Counted from the first letter of the stretch, positions 23,907 through 32,776 are shown. The stretch is 64,000 nt of DNA from Flagellimonas amoyensis (GCF_003058265.1 NZ_QBUK01000003.1:248001-312000), one strand, 5' to 3'. Program-made: numbers and translations. Notes: a model not told the origin generated them from the sequence alone.

Positions 23907-25088
23907 TTAAAGCTTGGAATACCGGATCAGGTACACATACCGAATGGCCAAGGTCAAAAATAAGGGAATCAACACAGGTGAAAAAGACTGTACCCGCATT
24001 ATCCAAAGCAACAGTACAATTCCGATAAGCCCCAAAGTGGACCAGAGGTATTTCGATGACCATTCGGGCAGTTTGTCCTGAAAGGCAAAAATAAAGGCCA
24101 CGATCACATTTAGCGGAAATGCCCAAAGGATATTGAAGTTTTTTGGTGTGGAGGTGTGGTCCGTTGCAAACCAAAGGAGCAAAAGGAAGATGCCCACCAA
24201 ACCTGTCAGGAACATGAGCGAAAAATCCAACCAGCGGCTACGGGTCTTATGGGTATAGTCAAAATACGTGATGGCGCAGGTAAAGGCCAGCAATAGGACG
24301 AACCAAAACAGCGGGGACAATGGGAAAAAATGCTGTTGGGTATGTTCGTTGTAGTCCAAAATGGTGCGTTCCCTTTTCAAGAGGGGCCTGCCGTTGAGAC
24401 TTGTATTGCGTATCTGTTCCATGGCGTAGTAGGGGAGGAACATATGTTCCTGCACCGTGGCCTTTCGGTCCACCACGGCTCCAAAGGCAAGGTCAATACC
24501 GAACATGGACCAGGAGTTGGTGTCCAAGAACTGTCTAACCAATTGGCGGAAAGTATACTGTTTGTCCAAGTAGGAACCATCAAATGCAATGGCATCGCCA
24601 AATTGCTTTCTTAAAATATCCCCTGTGATGCTGGAACAATTGTTCAGTAAGGGGTCATAGAGGTAATCCCTGTTCTGGGGCAGATAGTTGTCCTCAAAAA
24701 AGACGAGCAACTGGTTCCGTTCCTCCAAGGTGAGGTCAAAAATCTGCTCCTTTACCCACCTTTTCTCCAGTTCATATTCATATAAAAAAGCATCAAAGCT
24801 TCGGCGGGAAAGGGAATAGATCATTCTTCCCTTTGCAAAATTCAGATAGAAATTGGGCTGATTGAAATCGAATGTACCATAGTTGTACACCACATCGATG
24901 CCCAAAACAGGGTCCTGCACCCGGAAGGCGCTGTGGCCAAAGGCATAGTAGAGCTCATGGCCCGCTGCACAGGTGAGTAGGCTTACCTGTGATCGATCGG
25001 TGAGTTGCGGCGTTTGCGAAAACAGCACATTTCCGATCAACAGCAAAAGAAATGAAAAAAGGTACTTTGGTCTCATCCTGAAATTCAT
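23907..25088 (-). CDS. DUF4105 domain-containing membrane protein
   Basis: A 393-residue exported membrane protein. From the ATG at 25088 (or 25076) it begins with a signal peptide (MRPKYLFSFLLLLIGNVLFSQ), followed by a DUF4105 domain (about 30-170; SLLTCAAGHELYYAFGHSAF, YNYGTFDF and the Cys in NNCSSITGDILR are typical), then about five transmembrane helices. DUF4105 resembles NlpC/P60-like papain folds, with Cys and His visible here; activity is unknown. The frame stays open far upstream to 25643, but that part is antisense to pssA and is not coding. It lies on the same strand as the ABC-F gene, 22 bp before it. Confidence 0.88.
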   Translation of the reverse strand: MNFRMRPKYLFSFLLLLIGNVLFSQTPQLTDRSQVSLLTCAAGHELYYAFGHSAFRVQDPVLGIDVVYNYGTFDFNQPNFYLNFAKGRMIYSLSRRSFDAFLYEYELEKRWVKEQIFDLTLEERNQLLVFFEDNYLPQNRDYLYDPLLNNCSSITGDILRKQFGDAIAFDGSYLDKQYTFRQLVRQFLDTNSWSMFGIDLAFGAVVDRKATVQEHMFLPYYAMEQIRNTSLNGRPLLKRERTILDYNEHTQQHFFPLSPLFWFVLLLAFTCAITYFDYTHKTRSRWLDFSLMFLTGLVGIFLLLLWFATDHTSTPKNFNILWAFPLNVIVAFIFAFQDKLPEWSSKYLWSTLGLIGIVLLLWIMRVQSFSPVLIPLFLTLAIRYVYLIRYSKL

Positions 25089-25191
25089 CACGGCAAATAT
25101 CAGAATAAATACGATATGACTGGACAGAGGAACACAATGAAGGCAGGTACTATTGAAATAAGTTCGAGTCATCCACCGAATAACCAAGTCC

Positions 25192-25244
25192 GTGGTCAGA
25201 AGTCGGAAGTCCAAAAAACTTGAAACCTGAAACTTCAAATCAAA
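25192..25244. repeat. AACTTGAAACCTGAAACTTC-type low-complexity repeat
   Basis: GGTCAGAAGTCGGAAGTC followed by CTTGAAACCTGAAACTTC. Short direct repeats (GAAGTC twice, TGAAAC twice) of a kind common in flavobacterial intergenic DNA, between the divergent DUF4105 and pssA genes. Confidence 0.4.
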
Positions 25245-25302
25245 TAATTCAATCATCGAAAAACGACTTCTTTGCCTTATTTTTACGAAAATCTGACCCA
25301 GT

Positions 25303-26034
25303 ATGAAGTCGTATATCCCCAATTTTTTGACCTTGTTGAATGTGTTGAGTGGTTGTATTGCCACGGTTTTTGCGGTGCTGAACCAACTGGAATGGGCGGC
25401 CCTTTTTGTTTTTATTGGGATATTCTTCGACTTTTTTGATGGCTTGGCTGCCCGCGTTCTGAAGGTGCAGAGCGAAGTTGGCGTGCAGTTGGATTCCTTG
25501 GCGGATGTGATCACCAGTGGTCTGGTCCCTGGGGTGGTCATGTTCCAATTGTTGAACATGGCGGAAAGGGGAGGTTGGAACTTGGGAATTTTTGGACACG
25601 GTACCGAAATGACCGTGCTGCCTTTTTTTGGATTTGTGATCACGTTGGCATCTGCCTATCGGTTGGCGAAGTTCAATGTGGATGAAAACCAAGTTTCGTC
25701 CTTTGTGGGGCTGCCCACACCTGCGAATGCACTGCTGATCCTTTCGTTGCCCTTGATCCTTTTGTACCATAACAACGAATTGTTGAATGGCGTTATCCTG
25801 AATCCATGGTTTTTGGTAGGGTTGACGATTTTAAGTGCCTATTTGTTGAACTCACCCATTGCACTTTTTGCACTGAAGTTCAAAAATTGGAGTTTTAAGG
25901 ACAATGGCGTCCGTTACCTGTTTTTGATCGGTAGTTTGATCATGTTGCTGACCTTGAAGTTTTTGGCCATACCGTTGATCATTGTTTTTTATATACTCGC
26001 ATCCTTGTTGATTCCTGAAAAAAATGGAAAATAG
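25303..26034 (+). CDS. pssA: CDP-diacylglycerol--serine O-phosphatidyltransferase
   Basis: A 243-residue membrane enzyme making phosphatidylserine, the precursor of phosphatidylethanolamine. The CDP-alcohol phosphotransferase signature DGLAARVLK...GVQLDSLADVITSG carries the DG-AR-G-D-D residues (about residues 46-70). About seven or eight hydrophobic segments follow, as in the type-II (Bacillus-like) PssA. The length is normal. Its last 11 bases overlap the PH-domain gene, so the two are likely co-expressed. Confidence 0.93.
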   Translation: MKSYIPNFLTLLNVLSGCIATVFAVLNQLEWAALFVFIGIFFDFFDGLAARVLKVQSEVGVQLDSLADVITSGLVPGVVMFQLLNMAERGGWNLGIFGHGTEMTVLPFFGFVITLASAYRLAKFNVDENQVSSFVGLPTPANALLILSLPLILLYHNNELLNGVILNPWFLVGLTILSAYLLNSPIALFALKFKNWSFKDNGVRYLFLIGSLIMLLTLKFLAIPLIIVFYILASLLIPEKNGK

Positions 26035-26455
26035 AGCTAAGGTTTACCCTTCAAAAGTAGGACTGGAGCTGCTGGCTTTCGTGTTTTTGGTTTTTGGGGT
26101 GGTGATATATCAATTGGTGAAAGCGGGGTCATGGATCGGTGTCATGGTCAATGGTGCAATTTTAATTCTCGTGGTCCTTGTATTCCTCTCTATTTCCTAT
26201 GAGATCAGTGGAGAAACATTGTGGATAAAGTCCTTTTTTTGGATCAAGAAAAAAATTCCGATCACTTCAATTACCGGAGTACAGGAAACCTATAATCCTA
26301 TATCATCCCCGGCAGCATCATTAGATCGCTTGGAAATATTGTATGGGAGGAACAATAGTGTCATCATCTCCCCAAAAGATAAGATGGGGTTCATTGAACA
26401 TTTAAAATCCATTTCTCCCCAGATAATGGTAAAAATGCGGGAGAAGAAAAAATAA
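26024..26455 (+). CDS. Membrane protein with bacterial PH domain
   Basis: A 143-residue protein with two transmembrane helices near the N-terminus (about 13-30 and 37-57) and a soluble bacterial PH-like domain after them (TLWIKSFFWIKKKIPITSI, then SLDRLEILYGRNNSVIISP). The tail is basic (KMREKKK). The PH assignment rests on pattern and arrangement. It starts inside the end of pssA (11-bp overlap), which hints at a lipid-linked function, but the role is unknown. It ends 7 bp from the convergent lptB stop. Confidence 0.8.
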   Translation: MENRAKVYPSKVGLELLAFVFLVFGVVIYQLVKAGSWIGVMVNGAILILVVLVFLSISYEISGETLWIKSFFWIKKKIPITSITGVQETYNPISSPAASLDRLEILYGRNNSVIISPKDKMGFIEHLKSISPQIMVKMREKKK

Positions 26456-26462
26456 AAGAATC

Positions 26463-27203
26463 TTAGAAGTCCAGTTTCTTCTTGCGGAGCTCAAAGTTCT
26501 GCCCCAGATATACTTTTCGTACCATTTCGTCCATGGCCAGTTCTTCCGGGACACCTGCTTTTAGGATTCCCCCTTCGAACATGAGGTAGGAGCGCTCGGT
26601 GATGGCCAGGGTTTCCTGTACGTTGTGGTCGGTGATCAGGATCCCGATGTTCTTGTTCTTCAATTGGGCCACGATGCGCTGAATGTCCTCCACAGCTACG
26701 GGGTCCACCCCCGCAAAAGGTTCGTCCAGCAAAATGAACTTGGGGTCGGTGGCCAGTGCGCGGGCTATTTCCGTACGTCGGCGTTCACCTCCGGAGAGAA
26801 GGTCGCCCCTGTTTTTCCGAATGTGTCCAAGGCCGAATTCATCGATCAAGGATTCCATTTTCATGTGTTGCTCCTTTTTGCTCAATTTGGTGAGCTGCAA
26901 CACGCTGAGGATATTCTTTTCGATACTGAGTTTCCGGAACACTGAGGCCTCCTGTGCCAAGTAGCCTATACCGTTCTGGGCCCTTTTGTACATGGGGAAG
27001 CTGGTGATGTTCATGTCTTCAAGGAAGATATTGCCACCGTTGGGTTTGATCAGTCCCACGATCATGTAGAAAGAGGTGGTCTTTCCGGCTCCGTTGGGTC
27101 CCAATAGACCTACGATCTCACCTTGGTTCACTTCCAGCGAAATGCCTCGTACGACCTTTCGGCCCCGATAGGCTTTCATGATATTTTCTGCACGTAGCTT
27201 CAT
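26463..27203 (-). CDS. lptB: LPS export ABC transporter ATP-binding protein LptB
   Basis: A 246-residue ABC ATPase that powers lipopolysaccharide extraction from the inner membrane with LptFG. Walker [12 protein letters not shown] (about 35-45), Q-loop region [16 protein letters not shown], signature [12 protein letters not shown], Walker [14 protein letters not shown] and the H-loop ITDHNVQE are intact; [12 protein letters not shown] is characteristic of LptB. It is the last of four same-strand genes (kdsD, tatC, AhpD-like, lptB), and KdsD supplies a Kdo precursor for the same LPS pathway. An exact -7 box lies at 27214-27221, inside the gap to the upstream gene. Confidence 0.95.
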   Translation of the reverse strand: MKLRAENIMKAYRGRKVVRGISLEVNQGEIVGLLGPNGAGKTTSFYMIVGLIKPNGGNIFLEDMNITSFPMYKRAQNGIGYLAQEASVFRKLSIEKNILSVLQLTKLSKKEQHMKMESLIDEFGLGHIRKNRGDLLSGGERRRTEIARALATDPKFILLDEPFAGVDPVAVEDIQRIVAQLKNKNIGILITDHNVQETLAITERSYLMFEGGILKAGVPEELAMDEMVRKVYLGQNFELRKKKLDF

Positions 27204-27213
27204 AGGAATGGGC

Positions 27214-27221
27214 CAAAACTA
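27214..27221 (-). promoter_or_regulatory. -7 box upstream of lptB
   Basis: TAGTTTTG on the minus strand, 10 bp before the ATG, so a very short leader. No clear -33 element. Confidence 0.4.
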
Positions 27222-27260
27222 AACATATTCTTTTTCTGAGGGGTGCTCTTTTGGATTTTT

Positions 27261-27611
27261 TTAAGCATCGTTCTCCTCCAGGGCTTCCCAAAATTCGTAG
27301 GCACGGCGCAAATGGGGCACCACAATGGTACCTCCCACCAAGGTGGCAATACCAAGCGTTTCCATCACCTCTTCTTTGTTGGCACCGGCTTTTTTGGAGC
27401 TTTCCAGATGGTACTTCACACAATCATCGCAACGGAGCACGGCCGATGCGACCAGTCCCAACAGTTCCTTGGTCTTCACGTCCAAGGCACCGGCCATATA
27501 GGCATTGGTGTCCAGGTTGAAGATGCGTTTGATGAGCTTGTTGTTGTCGGCAAGCAACTTTTCGTTCATTTGGGAACGATAGGCATTGAATTCCTCTACT
27601 TTATTTGGCAT
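27261..27611 (-). CDS. Carboxymuconolactone decarboxylase family (AhpD-like) protein
   Basis: A 116-residue all-alpha protein of the CMD/AhpD family. The redox CxxC motif with its following His is present in VLRCDDCVKYHLE (about residues 65-77), as in AhpD-type disulfide reductases, so an alkylhydroperoxidase-related redox role is more likely than decarboxylation. GANKEEVMETLGIATLVGG is the conserved second helix pair. It overlaps the end of tatC by 11 bp. It is cytoplasmic, and its partner is unknown. Confidence 0.9.
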   Translation of the reverse strand: MPNKVEEFNAYRSQMNEKLLADNNKLIKRIFNLDTNAYMAGALDVKTKELLGLVASAVLRCDDCVKYHLESSKKAGANKEEVMETLGIATLVGGTIVVPHLRRAYEFWEALEENDA

Positions 27612-28443
27612 CCTTTTTCGCTTTTTCTTTTTTGGCCTCTCTTTTAACCACTATTCTGGAAATGTGTATGCTTATCTGATATAAAATCAGTACCGGGATG
27701 GCAACCACAATCTGGCTGGTGACATCTGGGGGGGTAATGATGGCAGATAGGATAAGGACAATGACCAAGGCCATTTTCCTGTATTTTTTAAGGATTTCTG
27801 GGGTCACCAATCCTACTTTGGTCAAGAAATAGATGACAATGGGGAGTTCGAACATGATACCACAGGCAATCACCGATGCCCTTACCGTGGAAACATAGGA
27901 TGCCAAATCGATTTGATTGAGCACCTCCGAACTGACCTGATAGGTACCCAAAAAGTTGATGGATAGGGGTGCCACCACGTAGTATCCGAAGAGTACCCCC
28001 AAAAAGAACAAAAAGGAGGCTGTCAAGATAAAACCCCTGGAATGCTTTCTTTCGTTTTCGTACAGTCCTGGGCTGATGAATTTCCAGAGTTCATATAAAA
28101 TGTACGGAAACCCTAGGATGACCCCGGCCCATATGGAGGTCCAGATGTGCGCGGAAAACTGTCCGGCCATCAATCGGCTTTGGATGGTAATGGGTAGGGA
28201 GTCCCCGCAAAACTCAGATGTTACCCCAAAGTATGTGGCAATCTGGCAAAAGAACCTGTAGGTAGGGAAATCCATGTTCTTGGGTCCGAAGAGGATCACA
28301 TCAAAGATGAAGCTTTTGAACACAAATGCCACACAGGCAATGATGACCACGGCCAATGTTGAGCGTACGAGATGCCAGCGCAATTCTTCCAAATGGTCCA
28401 AAAAGGACATTTCATCCGGACTTTTCTTTTGTTTTTTTGCCAT
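27601..28443 (-). CDS. tatC: Twin-arginine translocase subunit TatC
   Basis: A 280-residue protein with six transmembrane helices that recognises twin-arginine signal peptides and exports folded proteins with TatA. The N-terminal SFLDHLEELRWHLVRST (about 14-30) is the family signature, and the cytoplasmic F-x-P loop appears as PYILYELWKFISPGLYENER. A Lys-rich tail (KREAKKEKAKKDAK) ends the protein. A loop of about 25 residues between helices 1 and 2 (PTYRFFCQIATYFGVTSEFC) is longer than in E. coli and common in this phylum. The start codon overlaps the kdsD stop. No tatA is in the window. Confidence 0.95.
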   Translation of the reverse strand: MAKKQKKSPDEMSFLDHLEELRWHLVRSTLAVVIIACVAFVFKSFIFDVILFGPKNMDFPTYRFFCQIATYFGVTSEFCGDSLPITIQSRLMAGQFSAHIWTSIWAGVILGFPYILYELWKFISPGLYENERKHSRGFILTASFLFFLGVLFGYYVVAPLSINFLGTYQVSSEVLNQIDLASYVSTVRASVIACGIMFELPIVIYFLTKVGLVTPEILKKYRKMALVIVLILSAIITPPDVTSQIVVAIPVLILYQISIHISRIVVKREAKKEKAKKDAK

Positions 28444-29408
28444 TATAGGATTCCCTCGTTTATAAGGTTATGGATATGGACCACTCCGGCGTAGTTGCCC
28501 TCATCAAAGGCCAACAGTTGGGATATGTTCTTTTCTTGGAGCAGTTTGAGTGCCTTTACCGCAAGGGTGTCCACTTTCACCGACTTTGGATCGGAGGTCA
28601 TGATGTCCTTGGCCGTAAGTCCACTGATATTGTCATGTTTGCTGAGCATTCTTCGGATATCACCATCGGTCACAATACCCACTACTTTCCCATTTTCGGT
28701 CACCGCGGTCACGCCCAGCATCTTTTTGGAAATCTCTACGATTACTTCCTTTACGCTAGAATTGATGTCGACCTCTGGCTTCTGGTTGTTCACCACAATG
28801 TCCGCTACGCGCAAATACAGTTTTTTGCCCAATGAGCCCCCAGGGTGGTATTTTGCAAAGTCGGCACTGCTGAAACCTCTGAGTTCCAACAGGCAGATGG
28901 CCAATGCATCGCCCATCGCCATTTGTGCCGATGTACTTGTGGTAGGGGCCAGATTATTGGGGCAGGCTTCCTTTTCCACATAGGTGCCAAGCACAAAATC
29001 CGCTTGTTTGGCCAAAAAGGAATCCATGTTGCCCGTAATGCCTATAAGTTTGTTTCCACCACTTTTGATGAGGGGAAGCAAAGCTTTGATTTCGGTGGTG
29101 TTGCCACTTTTGGAGAGGCAGATGACGATATCGTCCTTCTGGATGGTGCCGAGATCTCCATGGATGGCATCGGCGGCATGCATGAAGATGGCTGGGGTTC
29201 CGGTGGAGTTGAGCGTGGCCACGATCTTGGAGGCCACAATGGCACTTTTGCCCACCCCTGACACCACGACCCTTCCTTGGGAATCCAATATATATTGGAC
29301 GGCCTGGGCGAACTGTTCATCAAGTTGACCTATCAAATCCCAAATGGCCTTGCTCTCTATTTCAAGTGTTCGTTTTGCGATGGATAAAATGGACTGTGTG
29401 TCGCTCAA
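28443..29408 (-). CDS. kdsD: KpsF/GutQ-type D-arabinose-5-phosphate isomerase
   Basis: A 321-residue isomerase that converts ribulose 5-phosphate to arabinose 5-phosphate, the first step to Kdo for lipopolysaccharide. It contains a SIS domain (about 30-165; VVSGVGKSAIVASKIVATL, SKSGNTTEIKALLP) and two CBS domains (about 200-320; VTAVTENGKVVGIVTDGDIRR and LLAFDEGNYAGVVHIHNL). The length is normal. It is the first gene of the kdsD-tatC-AhpD-lptB strand, divergent from recQ. An exact -7 box lies at 29466-29473. Confidence 0.93.
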   Translation of the reverse strand: MSDTQSILSIAKRTLEIESKAIWDLIGQLDEQFAQAVQYILDSQGRVVVSGVGKSAIVASKIVATLNSTGTPAIFMHAADAIHGDLGTIQKDDIVICLSKSGNTTEIKALLPLIKSGGNKLIGITGNMDSFLAKQADFVLGTYVEKEACPNNLAPTTSTSAQMAMGDALAICLLELRGFSSADFAKYHPGGSLGKKLYLRVADIVVNNQKPEVDINSSVKEVIVEISKKMLGVTAVTENGKVVGIVTDGDIRRMLSKHDNISGLTAKDIMTSDPKSVKVDTLAVKALKLLQEKNISQLLAFDEGNYAGVVHIHNLINEGIL

Positions 29409-29465
29409 GGTAATTAACGGATTATCTGATTGTATTCCTAAAAGAATATCTTATATTTAAGATTA

Positions 29466-29473
29466 CAAAACTA
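29466..29473 (-). promoter_or_regulatory. -7 box of kdsD operon promoter
   Basis: TAGTTTTG on the minus strand, predicting a leader of about 50 nt. The -33 element is weak. Confidence 0.4.
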
Positions 29474-29518
29474 ATCAAACTATCTTTTACAGACCATAAT
29501 GGAAGATAGAATACTTCG

Positions 29519-29526
29519 TACTTTTG
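29519..29526 (+). promoter_or_regulatory. -7 box of recQ promoter
   Basis: TACTTTTG, an exact consensus match 67 bp upstream of the recQ ATG. No clear TTG is seen at -33. Confidence 0.45.
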
Positions 29527-29593
29527 ATGGACATTAAAAAATAAAGAATCTACAGCCTCTCAGGTTGGTTGTCATAAATAGAAAAATGCGGAA

Positions 29594-31795
29594 ATGAGCT
29601 TAATGAACACCGATTTGCATTCCTCTCTCAAAAAATATTTTGGTTTTTCTAAATTCAAAGGGCTTCAGGAAAATGTGATCCAGAACATTATGGATGACAA
29701 GGACACTTTTGTGATTATGCCCACGGGCGGCGGAAAATCACTCTGTTACCAATTACCTGCCATCATGAAGGAGGGGACGGCCATTGTGGTGTCGCCCTTG
29801 ATCGCGCTGATGAAAAACCAAGTGGATGCCATAAGGGGCATATCCGAACAGAACGGTATAGCCCATGTGCTGAACTCTTCGCTCACCAAGACCGAAATCA
29901 AACAGGTGAAGCAGGACATTGCCAATGGCGTCACCAAACTTTTATATGTGGCACCCGAATCCTTGACCAAGGACGACAATGTGGAATTCTTGCGAAAGGT
30001 GCCGCTTTCCTTTGTGGCGGTGGACGAGGCCCACTGTATCTCGGAGTGGGGGCATGACTTTAGGCCCGAATACCGGAACTTGAAGGGAATCATTAATCGA
30101 TTGGGGGACAATATCCCCATTATCGGGCTTACGGCCACGGCAACCCCAAAAGTGCAGGAAGACATCATCAAAAACCTCGGCATGACCGATGCCAAGGTAT
30201 ATAAGGCGTCGTTCAACAGGCCCAACCTGTTCTACGAGGTGCGCCCCAAGACCCAGAATGTGGATGCGGACATCATCCGCTTTGTAAAGCAGAACCAAGG
30301 CAAATCGGGTATCATCTACTGTTTGAGCAGAAAACGGGTGGAAGAACTGGCCCAAGTGCTGCAAGTGAACGGGATAAGTGCGGTGCCCTATCATGCTGGT
30401 TTTGATGCCAAGACCCGCTCCAAGTACCAGGACATGTTCTTGATGGAAGAAGTGGATGTGGTGGTCGCCACCATAGCCTTCGGGATGGGGATAGATAAGC
30501 CCGATGTGCGGTTCGTGATCCATCACGATATCCCGAAGAGCATCGAAAGCTACTATCAGGAAACGGGCCGTGCCGGAAGGGATGGAGGCGAGGGCCATTG
30601 CTTGGCCTTCTACGCCTACAAGGATGTGGAAAAACTCGAAAAGTTCATGTCCGGGAAACCCGTTGCGGAACAGGAAATAGGGAGTGCCCTGCTCCAGGAA
30701 ATTGTGGCCTATGCCGAAACTTCCATGTCGCGCCGAAAATTCATCCTCCACTATTTCGGGGAGGAGTTCGATGAGGTGGACGGAGAGGGTGCCGATATGG
30801 ACGACAATGCCCGAAACCCGAAACCCAAGGAAGAGGCCAAAAACGAAGTGGTGAAACTTTTGGGTGTGGTCCGGGATACCAACGAAAAGTTCAAGGCCAA
30901 AGAAATTGTTCGGATCTTGGTGGGCAAGGTCAATGCCATGATCTCTTCGCACAAGACCGATGAAAAACCCTTTTTTGGTATAGGGTCCGAAAAGGACAAG
31001 GCCTACTGGATGGCCCTGGTGAGACAGGTGCTCGTGGCCGGTCTTCTTAAGAAGGAGATAGAGCGATATGGTATTTTGAACTTGACGGAGGCCGGGAAGA
31101 AATTTCTGGAAAAACCGGAATCCTTCTTGATGACCAAGGACCATACCTATACCGAAGAAAGTATGGATGCCGTGGCCACTGCCACAAAATCCATGGGTGC
31201 CGTGGCCGATGACAATCTGTTGAAAATACTCAAGGACCTTCGGAAAAAAGAAGCCCAAAAACGTGAAGTGCCTCCCTTTGTGGTATTTCAAGACCCTTCC
31301 TTGGAAGATATGTCGCTCAAATATCCCATCACCATGGATGAGCTTCTCAATATTCAAGGGGTAGGGGAAGGAAAGGCCAAAAAATATGGGCAACCCTTCT
31401 TGGACCTGATCAACAAATACGTTGAGGAAAACGATATTGTGAGGCCCGATGACCTTGTGGTAAAGAGCACTGGGGCCAATTCTGGATTGAAATTATATGT
31501 GATCCAGAGCATTGACAGGAAATTACCCTTGGATGACATTGCCTCTGCCAAGGGGTTGGAGCTTTCAGAACTTATCAAGGAAATGGAGCAGATCGTGTTC
31601 AGTGGTACCAAACTCAATATTGGCTACTGGATAGATGAAATCCTGGACGAGGACCAACAAGAAGAAATCCATGACTACTTCTTGGAAGCCACTACCGATT
31701 CCATTTCACAGGCCATTGAAGAGTTCGATGGCGACTACGAAGATGAGGAACTCAGGCTGTACCGATTGAAATTTATAAGTGAAGTGGCGAATTAA
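29594..31795 (+). CDS. recQ: ATP-dependent DNA helicase RecQ, zinc cysteines missing
   Basis: A 733-residue 3'-5' superfamily 2 helicase of replication and recombination repair. Motif I MPTGGGKSLC (42-51), DEAH box VAVDEAHCIS (141-150), motif VI ETGRAGRD (323-330), a winged-helix region, and an HRDC domain (about 560-625; LLNIQGVGEGKAKKYG). The RecQ-Ct zinc region, normally with four Cys, is YAETSMSRRKFILHYFGEEF (373-392) then DGEGADMDDNAR (396-407), with no Cys at all. Fold elements around it are kept, so a metal-free version seems likely. The tail beyond HRDC is about 100 residues. The stop overlaps the convergent CCC-motif gene by 4 bp. Confidence 0.95.
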   Translation: MSLMNTDLHSSLKKYFGFSKFKGLQENVIQNIMDDKDTFVIMPTGGGKSLCYQLPAIMKEGTAIVVSPLIALMKNQVDAIRGISEQNGIAHVLNSSLTKTEIKQVKQDIANGVTKLLYVAPESLTKDDNVEFLRKVPLSFVAVDEAHCISEWGHDFRPEYRNLKGIINRLGDNIPIIGLTATATPKVQEDIIKNLGMTDAKVYKASFNRPNLFYEVRPKTQNVDADIIRFVKQNQGKSGIIYCLSRKRVEELAQVLQVNGISAVPYHAGFDAKTRSKYQDMFLMEEVDVVVATIAFGMGIDKPDVRFVIHHDIPKSIESYYQETGRAGRDGGEGHCLAFYAYKDVEKLEKFMSGKPVAEQEIGSALLQEIVAYAETSMSRRKFILHYFGEEFDEVDGEGADMDDNARNPKPKEEAKNEVVKLLGVVRDTNEKFKAKEIVRILVGKVNAMISSHKTDEKPFFGIGSEKDKAYWMALVRQVLVAGLLKKEIERYGILNLTEAGKKFLEKPESFLMTKDHTYTEESMDAVATATKSMGAVADDNLLKILKDLRKKEAQKREVPPFVVFQDPSLEDMSLKYPITMDELLNIQGVGEGKAKKYGQPFLDLINKYVEENDIVRPDDLVVKSTGANSGLKLYVIQSIDRKLPLDDIASAKGLELSELIKEMEQIVFSGTKLNIGYWIDEILDEDQQEEIHDYFLEATTDSISQAIEEFDGDYEDEELRLYRLKFISEVAN

Positions 31796-32109
31796 TATCC
31801 GCCACCCCAATCATTTGACCCCGCGGTTATCATGGCTATGATAAATCCGAAGTATATGATGACCAGCACCAAGGAAATCAAAGCAAAAGCCAGACCAATG
31901 TAGGCCAAGATCTTACCGGTCTTTACATTGCTGTAATCCGTATAGTTCTCTGGATTTTGATGGTATAACTGACTTGCAGTCTTAGCTTTGACCAATGCGA
32001 TGATGCTAAAAATGGCCCCAAAAGGACCGCAGCAAAAAAAGGTGCCAACAATGGAAATGATTCCCATTGTCAGCACAGTACTTGCCCCAGGTAAGGGTTG
32101 TTGGCTCAT
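31792..32109 (-). CDS. CCC-motif membrane protein (DUF4190-like), copy 1
   Basis: A 105-residue membrane protein with two hydrophobic segments. The first (STVLTMGIISIVGTFFCCGP, about 9-28) carries the Cys pair of this family, then IFSIIALVKAKTASQLY; the second is about 68-95, followed by a Gly-rich tail (SNDWGGGY). NPENYTDYSNVKTGKILAYIG matches the family used here. It is paralogous to the next gene (spacing 3 bp). Function is unknown. Its stop shares bases with the recQ stop. Confidence 0.85.
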   Translation of the reverse strand: MSQQPLPGASTVLTMGIISIVGTFFCCGPFGAIFSIIALVKAKTASQLYHQNPENYTDYSNVKTGKILAYIGLAFALISLVLVIIYFGFIIAMITAGSNDWGGGY

Positions 32110-32112
32110 ATG

Positions 32113-32442
32113 TTATTGTTGGTATTGTTCCAAAATTTCTTGCATTCTCTCTGGGTCTTGCAAAGTGTCCCATCCAAAGAAGGAAATGGCCCAGATGAAA
32201 TAGGCGAGGGCCAATATGTTGAGGATGACCCCAATAATGGCCAGTATTCTACCTGTTTTTACATTTTGTATCCCTTCATAGATCTCTGGATTTTCGGCAT
32301 ATAGCTTGATGGCCTTATTGGCCAAGACCAAGGCGATCACCCCGAAAATCAGACCGATGACACCATAGCAGCAGCAAGTCACTATCGATATGATGCCAAA
32401 TACAAGGATCAGTGTTGCATTTGGTAATTTTTGTTGTTCCAT
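32113..32442 (-). CDS. CCC-motif membrane protein (DUF4190-like), copy 2
   Basis: A 109-residue paralogue of the preceding protein, aligned throughout: ISIVTCCCYGVIGLIFGVIAL carries three consecutive Cys, NPEIYEGIQNVKTGRILAIIG matches NPENYTDYSNVKTGKILAYIG. Two transmembrane segments are predicted. The tail (LQDPERMQEILEQYQQ) is helical and charged, unlike the Gly-rich tail of copy 1. These are tandem duplicates lying in one operon with the DUF2752 gene. Function is unknown. Confidence 0.87.
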   Translation of the reverse strand: MEQQKLPNATLILVFGIISIVTCCCYGVIGLIFGVIALVLANKAIKLYAENPEIYEGIQNVKTGRILAIIGVILNILALAYFIWAISFFGWDTLQDPERMQEILEQYQQ

Positions 32443-32455
32443 AATTTTAGGTTTT

Positions 32456-32776
32456 TTAGTTAAACAGTTTATTCATTTTGATGACGTAACTTACAATTAT
32501 GACCCCAGCTATTGTCAGCATCAGCGCCAATCGGATTTGATGGGAGAATCTGAATTTCACAAACAGGTTGGAAATCAAAAAAAGCAGCAGGAGCATGATC
32601 GGGTAAACGGCCGGGTACATTTTGAACGCGGCCGCAAACTCTCCGTGCAGCAATAGGTCGACAGAACGCTGCATGCCGCAACCGGGACAGTCCAGCCCTA
32701 ACAACTTTTTGTTGAGGCAGGGAAGCATATAGTCCTTCAGGCTAAGGGAGAATATGGTCGGTTGTAGGTACATCAT
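32456..32776 (-). CDS. DUF2752 domain-containing membrane protein
   Basis: A 106-residue protein of the DUF2752 family. The hallmark motif is GLDCPGCGMQRSVDLL (about 27-42), followed by two transmembrane helices (about 54-70 and 83-101). The two Cys suggest metal or thiol chemistry, but no activity is known. The start at 32776 is the first ATG; another at 32728 would begin nearer the family's usual N-terminus (MLPCLNKKLLG). It lies upstream of the two CCC-motif genes with gaps of 13 and 3 bp, probably one operon. Confidence 0.85.
   Translation of the reverse strand: MMYLQPTIFSLSLKDYMLPCLNKKLLGLDCPGCGMQRSVDLLLHGEFAAAFKMYPAVYPIMLLLLFLISNLFVKFRFSHQIRLALMLTIAGVIIVSYVIKMNKLFN

Noticed and set aside
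25089-25643. N-terminal extension of the DUF4105 frame across the intergenic space and into pssA.
   Set aside because: It is antisense to pssA, rich in unusual residues, and the signal peptide begins at 25088.
29942-31393. A 483-codon frame antisense to recQ.
   Set aside because: His- and Phe-rich composition typical of a reversed coding strand, no domains, and recQ is certain.
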